Origin: Enhydrobacter sp.
Lineage (GTDB): Bacteria; Pseudomonadota; Alphaproteobacteria; Reyranellales; Reyranellaceae
Assembly (NCBI RefSeq): GCF_030246845.1
Contig: NZ_CP126889.1
Span: 4,955,001 to 5,019,000, forward strand
Reading direction: 5' to 3'
Length of the DNA stretch: 64,000 nt
Shown here: positions 46,427 through 55,231 of the stretch, in pieces
Layout: every line of letters begins with the position of its first letter
How positions within the stretch are numbered: position 1 is the first letter of the stretch
Position numbers and translations under genes: made by a program
The notes under the pieces: model-generated
Told to the model about the DNA's origin: nothing
The model's database searches: none
What the model saw: only the letters and a program-made list of their open reading frames with translations

Positions 46427-47124
46427 GGCGCCCGCCACCGCTCCCGGCGACAGGAATCCAGGCGCGAGTGCTCTACCGGGACGGCCTGATCCTGGTGATC
46501 GACAAGCCGGCCGGGCTTGCGGTCCATGCCGGCCCCAGCAAAGCGCCCAATCTCGAGGAGTGCTTCGACGCCCTGCGCTACGGCCTGCCACGACCACCGG
46601 CGCTGGCGCACCGTCTCGATGCCGACACGTCGGGCGTGCTGGTGCTGGGACGCCATCCCAAGGCGCTGCGCAAGCTCGGCCGCCTGTTCTCGGGCCGCGG
46701 CACGGAGAAGATCTACTGGGCGGTCGTCCACGGCGCGCCGCCGAAGGACGAGGGCGTGTTCGACTGGCCGCTGCTGAAGCTCAACACGAAAAGCGGCTGG
46801 TCGGTGAAGGTCTCGGACAAGGGCCAGCCCGCCGCGACGCGCTATCGGGTCCGCGGCCGCACGCCCGACATGACCTGGCTGGAGCTGAGGCCCGAGACCG
46901 GCCGCACGCACCAGATCCGCGTGCATTGCGCGCACGCCGGCTGCCCTGTCGTCGGTGATCGGCTTTACGGGAAGGTCGAGCCCGGCCGGCCGCTCCATCT
47001 GCATTCCCGCGCCATCGTGCTGCCGCTCTCCACGACCAGGCCGCCGATCGAGGTCGAGGCGCCACCGCCGCCGCATATGCTCGAGGCCCTGCAGGCTTGC
47101 GGCTACGTCAGTCCCGCGCCTTGA
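46423..47124 (+). CDS. RluA-family pseudouridine synthase
   Basis: This 233-residue protein starts at a GTG that overlaps the amidase stop (GTGA). RluA-family motifs are LVIDKPAGLAVHAGPS, the catalytic Asp66 in HRLDADTSG, YWAVVHG, and LRPETGRTHQIRVH followed by VVGDRLYG. It lacks an S4 domain. It converts uridine in rRNA or tRNA; the target position is not clear. The 3' end overlaps the convergent gene by 17 bases. Confidence 0.9.
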   Translation: MRRPPPLPATGIQARVLYRDGLILVIDKPAGLAVHAGPSKAPNLEECFDALRYGLPRPPALAHRLDADTSGVLVLGRHPKALRKLGRLFSGRGTEKIYWAVVHGAPPKDEGVFDWPLLKLNTKSGWSVKVSDKGQPAATRYRVRGRTPDMTWLELRPETGRTHQIRVHCAHAGCPVVGDRLYGKVEPGRPLHLHSRAIVLPLSTTRPPIEVEAPPPPHMLEALQACGYVSPAP

Positions 47125-47782
47125 CCCAGATCCGCAAGGGATCGCCGATCTCGAAGCCCGCCTTGTGCGCCGCGGTCAGCTCGTCACCCGACTCGTAGCC
47201 GACCAGCGGCAGGCCGGGGAAGGTGGCGGCGGCAAGCGAGCAGAGATCGCGCCACACCCCCGGCTCGTCGTCGGCATCGGCCACCACATTGGAGAGCCCG
47301 ACCACCTTGTCGGCGCGGTAAAGGGTGCCGCCGGCCACGATCGCGCCGTCACGCCGGCCGGAGAACATCGCGAAGTTCTCGTCGCCGTACAGCATCGTGG
47401 GAAAGGCCTCGCCGCCGGGACCGGCCCGTTCCCAGGCCAGCCCGGACACCAGAGGCGCCGGCTTCGGTTGCTGCTTGCGGATCCAGCTCGCCTCCTGCAG
47501 CACCTCGAAGCCGAGCCGCGCGATGTCGAGGGTGCCGAAGCTGTCCTTCACGGCCCAGCGCCCGGGCAGGTGGGATTTCAGCAGGATGCGCACCGCCTGG
47601 CGCTGCTCGGCGATGTCGGCTTGGCCGGCCGTCAGGGTGACGACATTGGGATAGAATCGCGGCACCGGCTCGGCATTGACCCAGGTATGGACCAAAAAAC
47701 GGCCGGTCGTGCCATGCGCGAAGCACACGGCATTGCACCAGCGCGCATTGTTGAGCGCGGCGGTGAGCGTCCAGTCTTTCAG
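47108..47782 (-). CDS. Uncharacterised GNAT-like protein with a probable CTG start
   Basis: No ATG or GTG opens this 224-residue frame. A CTG at 47782 overlaps the upstream permease stop as CTGA, mirroring the ATGA couplings elsewhere. The C-terminal part (LYRADKVVGLSNVVADADDE, then FPGLPLVGYESGDELTAAHKAGFEIGDPLRIWVK) has the shape of an acetyltransferase C-terminus. The N-terminal half (LNNARWCNAVCFAHG) is not recognised. Function is unknown; its position suggests it modifies something related to the exporter. Confidence 0.65.
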   Translation of the reverse strand: MKDWTLTAALNNARWCNAVCFAHGTTGRFLVHTWVNAEPVPRFYPNVVTLTAGQADIAEQRQAVRILLKSHLPGRWAVKDSFGTLDIARLGFEVLQEASWIRKQQPKPAPLVSGLAWERAGPGGEAFPTMLYGDENFAMFSGRRDGAIVAGGTLYRADKVVGLSNVVADADDEPGVWRDLCSLAAATFPGLPLVGYESGDELTAAHKAGFEIGDPLRIWVKARD

Positions 47783-48750
47783 GCGCGCACTTCCTCGCGC
47801 TGGAAGATGACGTAGGAGGCCGAGAACACCACGATCATGCCGGCAATCAGACCGGTAACCTGCGGCCAGATCAAGAGCAGGCTTTGGTCGAGCGGCAGCG
47901 GCGCGCCGATGATCGCCCCGCGCATCTGGCTCGGCAACATCGGGCCCAGCGTCCTGGTCTCGGGATTGAGCAGGGCCAGGACCGCTTCGCTGAACAGCGT
48001 GCCCGGCGAGATGCGCTGCAGCGCCAGGGCCAGCTCCTGCAGGCCGACGAACTGGTCGAGGCTGGTGATCTCCGGCGGCACGAAGGCCATGGTGATCGCC
48101 TGGGCGATCAGCGGCCAGAGGATGAAGAAGAACAGCCAGAGGCCGAGCGCGCACAGCGCCGATGTCGCGGTCGAGCGGAAGATCACCGAGAAGAACATGG
48201 CGATGGCGAGCCAGACGCCACCATAGGCGATGGCGACGACGAGGAAGCCCAGAGCCCTCGCCACCTCGACGGCGCGCGGCGGCAGGCCGAGCAGCAGCAG
48301 ACCTGCGCCGAACACGATCAGCCACAGCGCCACGAGCGCCACCGCGATCGTCGTGAGGCCCGCCAGAAACTTGCCCAGCAGCAGGGCATCGCGATAGAGC
48401 GGCTGCGACAGCACGCGGCTGAGCGTCCGGCGGTTGAACTCGCTGTTCACGAGGTCGAAGCCCAGCCCGATCGCCATCAGCGGGATCACGAAGTTCAGCG
48501 CCTGGACGAAGGGGATGGGCACCTGCTGCGGCGATATGGTGAAGATGCGCAGGAACAGATAGGCGTCGGAGCCGATGGTGGTGCGAAGCTGCTGCAGCGA
48601 GGACGCCACCGGGAACGCACCGAAGACGATGATGAACAGCGTCAGCACCAGCATGCGCACGCTGCTGAGATTGTCGGCCAGCTCCTTCATGAAGACCGGC
48701 CCGATCCCGGTGAAGGGCGATCCCTCGCGACCGGCGCGGCTACGCGGCAT
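47779..48750 (-). CDS. ABC-2-type transporter permease
   Basis: This 323-residue protein has six hydrophobic helices: around residues 31-50, 85-103, 130-158, 165-190, 195-220 and 290-310. The cytoplasmic segment [24 protein letters not shown] is the ABC-2/NosY-type signature. It pairs with the ATPase whose 3' end it overlaps by 11 bases. It probably exports or moves a hydrophobic compound or lipid-linked molecule; the substrate is unknown. Confidence 0.88.
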   Translation of the reverse strand: MPRSRAGREGSPFTGIGPVFMKELADNLSSVRMLVLTLFIIVFGAFPVASSLQQLRTTIGSDAYLFLRIFTISPQQVPIPFVQALNFVIPLMAIGLGFDLVNSEFNRRTLSRVLSQPLYRDALLLGKFLAGLTTIAVALVALWLIVFGAGLLLLGLPPRAVEVARALGFLVVAIAYGGVWLAIAMFFSVIFRSTATSALCALGLWLFFFILWPLIAQAITMAFVPPEITSLDQFVGLQELALALQRISPGTLFSEAVLALLNPETRTLGPMLPSQMRGAIIGAPLPLDQSLLLIWPQVTGLIAGMIVVFSASYVIFQREEVRA

Positions 48751-49678
48751 GGCGCGCCTCCTGGAAGTAGCGGGTGTAGACCTCCTCGAGGCTGGGCTGC
48801 AGGTCGGAAAGCTTGGTCAGCCCGCCACCGCCCGTCACGATGCGCTGCGCGACCTCGGCCCGCACGTCGCGGTCGGCGGTGATGCGCCAGGCGCTCTCGC
48901 CCGCCGGCACGACCTGCTGCACGCCCGGAATTCCGCGCAGCGTGCCGGCGACATCCCTCCCCGTCGCCTCGATCAGGAGCGGATGGCCCGCACCCAGCAC
49001 CTGGTTGGCGAGCTCGACCACCGTCCCCATCAGGGCGATCCGACCCCGGTTGAACAGCGCCACCCGGTCGCAAACGCTCTGCACCCGATCGAGCAGATGC
49101 GAGGACAGCAGCACGGCCACGCCCGCCCGTTTCAGGCGGCGGATCATCTCCAGCAGCTCGAAGGTGGCATGAGGGTCGAGGCCGGACGTCGGCTCGTCGA
49201 GGATCGCCACCTCGGCCTTCTTCATCACGATCTCGGCGATGCCGAGCCGCTGGCGCATGCCGCGCGAATAGGTCGCCACCCGCTTGTCGGCGACCTCGGC
49301 CAGATCGACGTTGTGCAGCGCCTCCATGATCCGGCCATCGGTCTCGCGCCGCGGGATATCGAGCAGGCGCGCCGTGTAGGTGAGGTTCTCGCGGGCCGTC
49401 AGATGGTCGTAGAAGCCGACCGCGTCGGGCAGGTAGCCGACGCGCCGCTTGACCTCGAGCGGCTGACGCACGGGGTTGAAGCCCAGCACGTCGACGCTGC
49501 CGCCGCTGATCTCGGTCAGGCCCAGCATCATCAGGATCGTCGTCGTCTTGCCGGCCCCGTTGGGGCCCAGCAGACCGAAGATCTCGCCGCGCCGGATGCT
49601 GAGATCGATGGCGTCGACCACGCGGGCCGTCCCATAGACCTTCAGCAGTCCGCGGGCCTCGATGACATTGTCGCTCAT
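48740..49678 (-). CDS. ABC transporter ATP-binding protein
   Basis: This 312-residue ATPase has Walker [10 protein letters not shown], signature [14 protein letters not shown] and Walker [14 protein letters not shown], and a C-terminal extension of about 90 residues ending [13 protein letters not shown], as in NatA/CcmA-like exporters. ATG 49678 is used. It follows the NEW3 protein gene by 10 bases and overlaps the permease gene. Confidence 0.93.
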   Translation of the reverse strand: MSDNVIEARGLLKVYGTARVVDAIDLSIRRGEIFGLLGPNGAGKTTTILMMLGLTEISGGSVDVLGFNPVRQPLEVKRRVGYLPDAVGFYDHLTARENLTYTARLLDIPRRETDGRIMEALHNVDLAEVADKRVATYSRGMRQRLGIAEIVMKKAEVAILDEPTSGLDPHATFELLEMIRRLKRAGVAVLLSSHLLDRVQSVCDRVALFNRGRIALMGTVVELANQVLGAGHPLLIEATGRDVAGTLRGIPGVQQVVPAGESAWRITADRDVRAEVAQRIVTGGGGLTKLSDLQPSLEEVYTRYFQEARHAA

Positions 49679-49688
49679 CGCCGCGGTC

Positions 49689-50879
49689 TTACCGACGGCC
49701 AAAGCGCGCCACCGCGCCCAGCAGCACCAGCAGCGCCACGGCAATGATGGCAACGGCGACGATGCCCCAGAGCGTCGAGGTCGTCACCGTGATGCGGAAG
49801 TCGGCATTGGCCGAATCGCCACGCGCGCCGGCGCGGAAGGTGGCCACGTAGTCGCCGGCGATCGCCTTGTCGGAAGGCGTCACGATCGCCTGGACCTCCT
49901 TCTTCTCGCCGGGCGCAATGCTCTGGATGTCCTTGGGGTTGAACTCGACCTTCCAGTTGGTCGGAACCGTCCCGGACATCTCCACATCCCTGAGCGGCGC
50001 GGTGCCGTCGTTGCCGACGACGAGGTCGTAGGTCGCGGTCTTGCCGACCGTGGCGTCGCCGCTCAGCCGCCCGTCCTTGGTGGTGAGCGAAAGCTTGCCC
50101 TGGCCGCTGATCTGCAGGGTCACGCGCTGCTCGGCGGTCGCCCCTTCGGCGGAGACCTTGACCAGCACGGGGTAGTCGCCGGCCTTCACCTCGCGCGGCG
50201 GCGTCACCTTGATCTTGATGTCCTTGGACGCGCCGGCCGCGATCGGAATCGAGCTGATCTCGTTGCTGCCGTAGCCCTCGGTGAAGGTCGTCTGGAAGTT
50301 GCTCGGCGCCTGCGCGGCGAGCGCGACCGTGAGGTCCTTGCCGCTGTCGTTGGTGACGGTGAGCGTATAGTCGAACGACGACTTCGGCGTGCCGCGCAGC
50401 GCCGGCAGGTTCGACTTGATCTCGAGCTTGGCCGGCGCGATCTCGCCGATCGTCAGCGTCACCGGCAGATCGACCGAATGGTTGGCGCCCTTGGCGTGGA
50501 TCGTGACGACGTGCGAGCCGGGCTTCGCGCCCTTGGGCACATCGACGCGCAACTGAAGGCTGACGCTCTCGTTCATCGCGGGCATCGCCGCCGCCACCGG
50601 CTGGCCGCTTCCCATCAACTCGATCTTCCAGCCGGCCGGCACGTCGCTCAGCGAGAGCGCCAGCGGCTCCGGCGGCAAGCCCATGTTCTGCAACTTGAAG
50701 TGGACGTTCGTCACTTCGCCGGCGCGCACCGTCTGCGACGGATAGTCGGTGAGCAGCCATAGGCCCTTGGCCGCGGGCGTCGAGGCGGCGGTCTGTGCCG
50801 GCGGTGTGGCGGCGAGGACTTGGACAGCGACAAGGGTGGGAGTGGCGATCAGAGCCAGTAGAGCAAACAGACGGCGCAT
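49689..50879 (-). CDS. NEW3-domain exported protein with C-terminal membrane anchor
   Basis: This 396-residue protein has a signal peptide ([20 protein letters not shown]). Three tandem Ig-like NEW3 repeats follow, around residues 50-150, 150-260 and 265-365, each with PAGWKIEL- or PTNWKVEF-type blocks. A terminal helix [20 protein letters not shown] ends in RFGRR. It would face the periplasm, anchored next to the ABC exporter encoded directly downstream. NEW3 domains bind sugars or sit beside glycosidases, so a glycan-related role is possible but unproven. Confidence 0.85.
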   Translation of the reverse strand: MRRLFALLALIATPTLVAVQVLAATPPAQTAASTPAAKGLWLLTDYPSQTVRAGEVTNVHFKLQNMGLPPEPLALSLSDVPAGWKIELMGSGQPVAAAMPAMNESVSLQLRVDVPKGAKPGSHVVTIHAKGANHSVDLPVTLTIGEIAPAKLEIKSNLPALRGTPKSSFDYTLTVTNDSGKDLTVALAAQAPSNFQTTFTEGYGSNEISSIPIAAGASKDIKIKVTPPREVKAGDYPVLVKVSAEGATAEQRVTLQISGQGKLSLTTKDGRLSGDATVGKTATYDLVVGNDGTAPLRDVEMSGTVPTNWKVEFNPKDIQSIAPGEKKEVQAIVTPSDKAIAGDYVATFRAGARGDSANADFRITVTTSTLWGIVAVAIIAVALLVLLGAVARFGRR

Positions 50880-50950
50880 TTGAAGTCCCTGCGTCTTATT
50901 GAAAACATCCCCGTTTTATCGGGCGCGAAGCTAGGTCCCGGAAAACGACG

Positions 50951-50985
50951 AAAAAAAGGCAAGCCGCCCAATTCATTCAGGCGGC
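50951..50985 (-). terminator. Rho-independent terminator overlapping the GST stop
   Basis: On the minus strand the stem GCCGCC/GGCGGC around an 11-base loop, which includes the TGA stop, is followed by TTGCCTTTTTTT. It ends the glutathione S-transferase transcript. Confidence 0.75.
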
Positions 50986-51591
50986 GGCGCTTGGTCGCGC
51001 CTTCATCCGCTCGAACCATGCCGTGAGATTCCTGCAAGCGGGATCGAGCGCCTGGCCGACGCCCTTCAGGAAATCGAGGAAGGCGAACAGCAATATGTCC
51101 GCCATCGTGAGCTTCGCGCCGGCAATGAACGGCTTGTCGCCCATCAACCGGTCGAGCCATACGAGCCTTTCGCGCGCGACCGCCTTGAGATCGTCGGCCG
51201 CCTGCGGGATGCAGCGGATTCGATTCTGGAAGAGCTTGAGACCCTCGGCATAGCGGAAGCCGTTCGTCGCCGGCTCGGCAATGTTGAGATCGATACGGCG
51301 CGTCCACATGCGCGTCTTCGCGCGCTCCTCCGCCGTGTCGCCGATCAGGGACGGCGTGTCCTTCTTGATCTCGTCGACATACTCGCAGATCGCCGTGATC
51401 TCGGCCAGGACGGTGCCGTCATCGAGCTCCAGCGCCGGAAGCTGGCCGGAAGGATTGACCTTCAGATATGGTTCCCGCCGATTCTCCCCGCCGCGCAGAT
51501 CCACCTCGATCTTGGGGACCGTGAACCCCTTCTCCGCCATGAACATCCGCACCGTACGCGGATTCGGCCCGATTGAATTGTAGAGCTTCAT
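50977..51591 (-). CDS. Glutathione S-transferase family protein
   Basis: ATG 51591 gives 204 residues and follows AGAAGG. The N-terminal half reads KLYNSIGPNPRTVRMFMAEKG, then VNPSGQLPALELDDGTVLAEITAICEYVDE, where Glu-Ile binds the peptide moiety. The C-terminal helical half has IAGAKLTMADILLFAFLDF. The catalytic Ser or Tyr is likely in the first ten residues. A terminator overlaps the stop. Confidence 0.9.
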   Translation of the reverse strand: MKLYNSIGPNPRTVRMFMAEKGFTVPKIEVDLRGGENRREPYLKVNPSGQLPALELDDGTVLAEITAICEYVDEIKKDTPSLIGDTAEERAKTRMWTRRIDLNIAEPATNGFRYAEGLKLFQNRIRCIPQAADDLKAVARERLVWLDRLMGDKPFIAGAKLTMADILLFAFLDFLKGVGQALDPACRNLTAWFERMKARPSAAA

Positions 51592-51694
51592 TCGCCTTCT
51601 GCCTCTCCCTTCTCGTTTCGCCTCCGGATGGTGGAGGAACTTCTCTTTGTCATAGGCAATGGCCTGCCCGGAAGGGAAGAGACGAAAGGAAGCA

Positions 51695-52714
51695 CTACCG
51701 CCAGGGCTCGACCAGGATTTTCGTGTGCCGTTCGGGATTGCCGAGCTCCCGGAACGCGTTCTTGACATCGTCAAGACCAATCTTGCCAGTGATCAGGGCC
51801 GGTGCATCGATCACCCCTTCCGCCAGCAATCGCAGCGAGCGCGCGAACTCCTCCGGCGTATAGCCCAGCACGAACTGCAGGCTGAGCTCCTTCACGATGC
51901 CGAACATCGGCTCGATCGCGTCGGCCTCCATGCAGACCCCGACCACGACGATCCGGGCGTCGCGCGGCGCCTTCTCGAGGGTCTGCTGGATCAGCCCCGG
52001 CACACCGACGCACTCGAACAGCACGGCGCGCCTGCCCGCGGCCAGCTTCGCGTAGGGATCCTCCTTCGCCGGGTCGAGGACAATGTCGGCGCCCATCCTG
52101 ATCGCAAGCTCGCGGCGCTTGGGCGAGAAGTCGGCGGCGACGATCGGCCGGATTTCCTTCAGCCGAAGGGCCGCGATCACGGCGAGCCCGACCGGCCCGC
52201 AGCCGATCACCAGCGGCGCGTCGTCGCCCTTCAGCAGCCCCTTCTCCACCGCATGGACCCCCACCGCCAACGGCTCGGTGAGGGCCGCGTGCTCGGTCGG
52301 CAGGCCGTTCGGCACCTCCAGCATCAACGGCGCCGAAAGCAGCATCTGCTCGGCATAGCCGCCGACATAGCTGTTGGAATAGCCCATGCCCTTCGGTCCG
52401 TCGGCTTCCATCATCACCGGCATGGAACAGACGCGCGTGCCGGGCTTCAGCTTCCTCTCGGTCCTCGGACCATAGTCGAGCAGCTCGCAGCAGAACTCGT
52501 GGCCGAACACGATGTCGCGCGAGAGGTCCATCGGCACGCGCCCGGGAATGCGCCGGGTCACCTCGACCATGCGATGGGCGTGCTTGGCGGCGTGAAGGTC
52601 CGAGCCGCAGATGCCGCACGCCAGCGTCTTCACCAGGACCTGCCCCTCGCCCGGCACCGGTGTCGGCATCGTGTCGACGACCAGGTCGCCGCCGCGGAAG
52701 ATCGCTGCTCTCAT
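51695..52714 (-). CDS. Zinc-dependent alcohol dehydrogenase family protein
   Basis: This 339-residue MDR enzyme has the catalytic zinc region CGICGSDLHAAKH (Cys and Asp) and FGHEFCCELLD (His-Glu). The NAD-binding GCGPVGLAV motif lies near residue 170. The four structural-zinc cysteines are not obvious. It belongs with sorbitol/threonine dehydrogenase-like members, substrate unknown. Its ATG overlaps the uracil-DNA glycosylase stop (ATGA). Confidence 0.9.
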   Translation of the reverse strand: MRAAIFRGGDLVVDTMPTPVPGEGQVLVKTLACGICGSDLHAAKHAHRMVEVTRRIPGRVPMDLSRDIVFGHEFCCELLDYGPRTERKLKPGTRVCSMPVMMEADGPKGMGYSNSYVGGYAEQMLLSAPLMLEVPNGLPTEHAALTEPLAVGVHAVEKGLLKGDDAPLVIGCGPVGLAVIAALRLKEIRPIVAADFSPKRRELAIRMGADIVLDPAKEDPYAKLAAGRRAVLFECVGVPGLIQQTLEKAPRDARIVVVGVCMEADAIEPMFGIVKELSLQFVLGYTPEEFARSLRLLAEGVIDAPALITGKIGLDDVKNAFRELGNPERHTKILVEPWR

Positions 52715-53313
52715 TGACGGTCTCCTTCCGACAGGGCCTTGCGCACCGCCACCCGCAGCGCCGGCAGGACCTCCGCTTCGAACCACGGGTTGCGCTGCAT
52801 CCAGATACCACTTCGCCACGAGGGATGCGGCAGTGGGAAAAAGAGCGGCCCATGCTCTGCGAAATGCCGCACGATCTCGGTCAGCGTCTGCCGCCGCGCC
52901 TCGGGCAGGTATCGCGCCTGGGCAAAGCCGCCGACCAGCAGGATCAGGCGCCTGGCCTCGAGGCTCGCCAGGATGCGGTCGTGCCAGAGCGGCGCACACT
53001 CGGAGCGCGGCGGCCGGTCGCCGCTCGGCCCCGCCCCCGGGTAGCAGAACCCCATGGGCACGAGCGCCACCTTCGCCGGATCGTAGAACTCGCGCCCGTC
53101 GAGGCCCGTCCATTCGCGCAGCCGCACGCCGCTGCGATCGTCCCACGGGACGCCACTCTCATGCACGCGCGATCCCGGAGCCTGCCCGATGATGACGAGC
53201 CTCGACCGGCTGCTGAACTGCACGACCGGGCGCGGTCCCGCCGGCAGCGCCTTCGCGCACGCGGTGCAAGCTCGCACTTCCGCCAGCAGGGCTTCGGCTT
53301 TGGATCTCGGCAT
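52711..53313 (-). CDS. Uracil-DNA glycosylase family protein
   Basis: ATG 53313 gives 200 residues; the frame upstream is family A repeat DNA, so longer starts are rejected. Family motifs are VIIGQAPGSRVHESGVPWDDRSG (motif A region), LLVGGFAQARYL, and PLPHPSWRS with the motif B histidine. The start SKAEALLAEVRACTACAKAL resembles a cysteine pair seen in Fe-S UDG families, but only two Cys are visible. It likely excises uracil or a related base. Confidence 0.85.
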   Translation of the reverse strand: MPRSKAEALLAEVRACTACAKALPAGPRPVVQFSSRSRLVIIGQAPGSRVHESGVPWDDRSGVRLREWTGLDGREFYDPAKVALVPMGFCYPGAGPSGDRPPRSECAPLWHDRILASLEARRLILLVGGFAQARYLPEARRQTLTEIVRHFAEHGPLFFPLPHPSWRSGIWMQRNPWFEAEVLPALRVAVRKALSEGDRQ

Positions 53314-53339
53314 CGAACTCTTCACGTGCTCCAGGTTCC

Positions 53340-53412
53340 GTGTCATTCCGAGCGCAGCGAGGGATCTTTCACGACAGTGCTCAAGGATTCCTCGCTGCGC
53401 TCGGAATGACAC
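53340..53412. repeat. Intergenic palindromic repeat, family A module 1, copy 3
   Basis: Arms GTGTCATTCCGAGCGCAGCGAGG and CCTCGCTGCGCTCGGAATGACAC enclose about 27 bases. It sits 26 bases upstream of the uracil-DNA glycosylase start. Confidence 0.9.
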
Positions 53413-53433
53413 GGTGACTGTGGAGTACCCGCT

Positions 53434-54318
53434 TCAAACGATGAAGGTGCGGATGGTCGCGACAAAGGCGTCCAGCCGGTCGTGATGCACCCAGTGGCCG
53501 GCGTTCTCGAACTCCACCACCTTCGCCGTCGTGAAATGCTGCAGTCGGCCGTCCTTCTCCGGATTGGAGGCCCAGCTCTCCTTGCCATAGACGAGCAGCG
53601 TCGGACAGGCGATGCGCCGCCACAGGCTCTCGATGTCGGCATGGGTCATGTCGTAGGGCGGCCAGGTGCGGACATAGTTGTCGAACTTCCAGCTATAGGT
53701 GCCGTCCTCGTTCTGGTTGACGCCTTGCTGCGTGAGATGCCGCGCCTGCTCGGCCGACAGATGCTTGTTCTCCTCCTGCATGCGCTTGAAGGCGTCCTCG
53801 ATGGTGGGATATCGCCGCGGCAGGCGGCCCGACAGCTTGCGCTGCTCGTCGATCCATTCCTGCATGCGCGCGGCCATGCTCTTGTCGGCGCGTTCGGCGA
53901 TCGCCCTGGGCGACGGTCCGAGGCCTTCGATCGCCACCAGCTTGCGCACCTTGTCCGGGTAGATGCCGCTGTAGCGCAGACAGATGTTGCCGCCCAGCGA
54001 ATGGGAGACGATCGTCACCGGGGCCAGCGCCTGTTGATGAATGAGCTGCGCCAGGTCGTAGATATAGGCCGACATCGAGTAGTTGCCGTCGGGCGACCAT
54101 TGGCTGTCGCCGTGCCCGCGCAAATCGGGGCAGATGATATGCCAGTCGCGGCGCAGCGCCTGCGCCACCCAGTCCCAGTTGCGGCAATGGTCGCGCCCTC
54201 CGTGCACCAGCAGAAGCGGCGGCGCCTCGGGATTGCCCCAGTCGACATAGTGGAGGCGCAGGCGCTGGGAGAAGAAGTGCCGGGAGGTCGGCCCGGGCAT
54301 GCCGTTCAATGTGTCCAT
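53434..54318 (-). CDS. Alpha/beta-hydrolase
   Basis: This 294-residue hydrolase has the HGGRDHCRNW oxyanion region and nucleophile Ser in VSHSLGGNICLRY. The acid is probably in the TLLVYGKESW region, and the base His lies in FENAGHWVHHD. A TTG at 54327 would add three residues. The lid region (residues 140-220) is charged and helical. Substrate is unknown. It reads with the IclR gene 34 bases upstream on the same strand. Confidence 0.88.
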   Translation of the reverse strand: MDTLNGMPGPTSRHFFSQRLRLHYVDWGNPEAPPLLLVHGGRDHCRNWDWVAQALRRDWHIICPDLRGHGDSQWSPDGNYSMSAYIYDLAQLIHQQALAPVTIVSHSLGGNICLRYSGIYPDKVRKLVAIEGLGPSPRAIAERADKSMAARMQEWIDEQRKLSGRLPRRYPTIEDAFKRMQEENKHLSAEQARHLTQQGVNQNEDGTYSWKFDNYVRTWPPYDMTHADIESLWRRIACPTLLVYGKESWASNPEKDGRLQHFTTAKVVEFENAGHWVHHDRLDAFVATIRTFIV

Positions 54319-54352
54319 CGTCGCCAATCTAGCGGCGAGCGGCGCGTCATGG

Positions 54353-55153
54353 CTAGACGAGCCGTTCCTTGAGCGCCGCCGCTTCCCTCATCAGGAACGG
54401 CGCATGCTGGGCGATCATGACCTTGGCCGGCACCTGCTCGGGCTGCACGCCGATATTGATCGCCGCCACCACCTTGCCGTCGAAGCGGATGAGCGGCACG
54501 GCGAGCGAGCGGATGCCCACCTCCGCCTCCTGATCGGCGAGCGCATAGCCCTTCCTGCGAACATCGAGGATCAGGCGGCGGATCTCGGGCTTGGCAAGCA
54601 CGGTCTGACGCGTGAAGCGGACCGGCTTCAACCGGACCAAATACGCATCGAGCTCGGGATCGGGCATGGCGCTGGCCAGCACCCGGCCCAGAGCGCTGCA
54701 GAAAAGCGGCAGCCTGTAGCCGAGCCCGAGGCCCACCGACGCAGGGCGCGCCGGCACCGCGCGGGCGATCATGACGCACTCGTCGCCGTCGCGGACGGCG
54801 ACGGAGCAGGAAGCGCCGACCTCGCGGCAGATGCGCTCGCAAAGCGGCTGCAGCACGCCCGGCACCGGATCGGAAGAGAGATAGGCGATCGCGAGCTTCA
54901 GGATCCGCGGCGTGAGGCGAAAGAGGCGGCCTTCGTTCTCCACGTAGCCGAGCTCGACCAGCGTCGCGAGCGCGCGGCGGGCGGTGGCGCGCGGCAGATC
55001 GACGGCGCGGGCGACATCGCTCAGCGTCATCTGCCGCTGCTGCCGGTCGAACGCATCGATCACGGCGAGTCCACGCGCCAGCGCCTCGGAGAAATCGGCG
55101 CCGTTGGCGCGGCGGGCACGCTTCTCGGCATCTTGCGGGCGAAGGCGGCTCAT
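54353..55153 (-). CDS. IclR-family transcriptional regulator (PcaR/PobR-like)
   Basis: ATG 55153 gives 266 residues; a TTG four codons earlier is possible. The winged helix-turn-helix is TLSDVARAVDLPRATARRALATLVELGYVE, and the effector domain includes GYRLPLFCSALGRVLASAM and YALADQEAEVGIRSLAVPL. PcaR/PobR relatives respond to aromatic acids. It is divergent from the Rieske-GS operon, with palindromic operators in the 78-base gap, and so is its likely regulator. Confidence 0.92.
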   Translation of the reverse strand: MSRLRPQDAEKRARRANGADFSEALARGLAVIDAFDRQQRQMTLSDVARAVDLPRATARRALATLVELGYVENEGRLFRLTPRILKLAIAYLSSDPVPGVLQPLCERICREVGASCSVAVRDGDECVMIARAVPARPASVGLGLGYRLPLFCSALGRVLASAMPDPELDAYLVRLKPVRFTRQTVLAKPEIRRLILDVRRKGYALADQEAEVGIRSLAVPLIRFDGKVVAAINIGVQPEQVPAKVMIAQHAPFLMREAAALKERLV

Positions 55154-55158
55154 GGGAT

Positions 55159-55193
55159 TGTTCAATATAGAACGAATGTTCGTTAATTGAACA
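55159..55193. promoter_or_regulatory. Nested palindromic operator between the IclR gene and the Rieske operon
   Basis: The inner inverted repeat AACGAA-TG-TTCGTT (55171-55184) is perfect. An outer pair, TGTTCAAT (55159-55166) and ATTGAACA (55186-55193), is also perfect and is centred 1.5 bases away. Both lie between the two divergent starts. IclR-family proteins commonly bind such imperfectly nested repeats to repress themselves and control the divergent operon. Confidence 0.7.
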
Positions 55194-55231
55194 TCGCTTT
55201 CGTCCTATCATCGGCCGGAGGAGGCGCCGCC

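Noticed and set aside
53314-53412. N-terminal extension of the uracil-DNA glycosylase into the upstream repeat
   Set aside because: The extra residues (RAQRGILEHCRERSLAALGM) are the translation of the family A repeat, not protein sequence.
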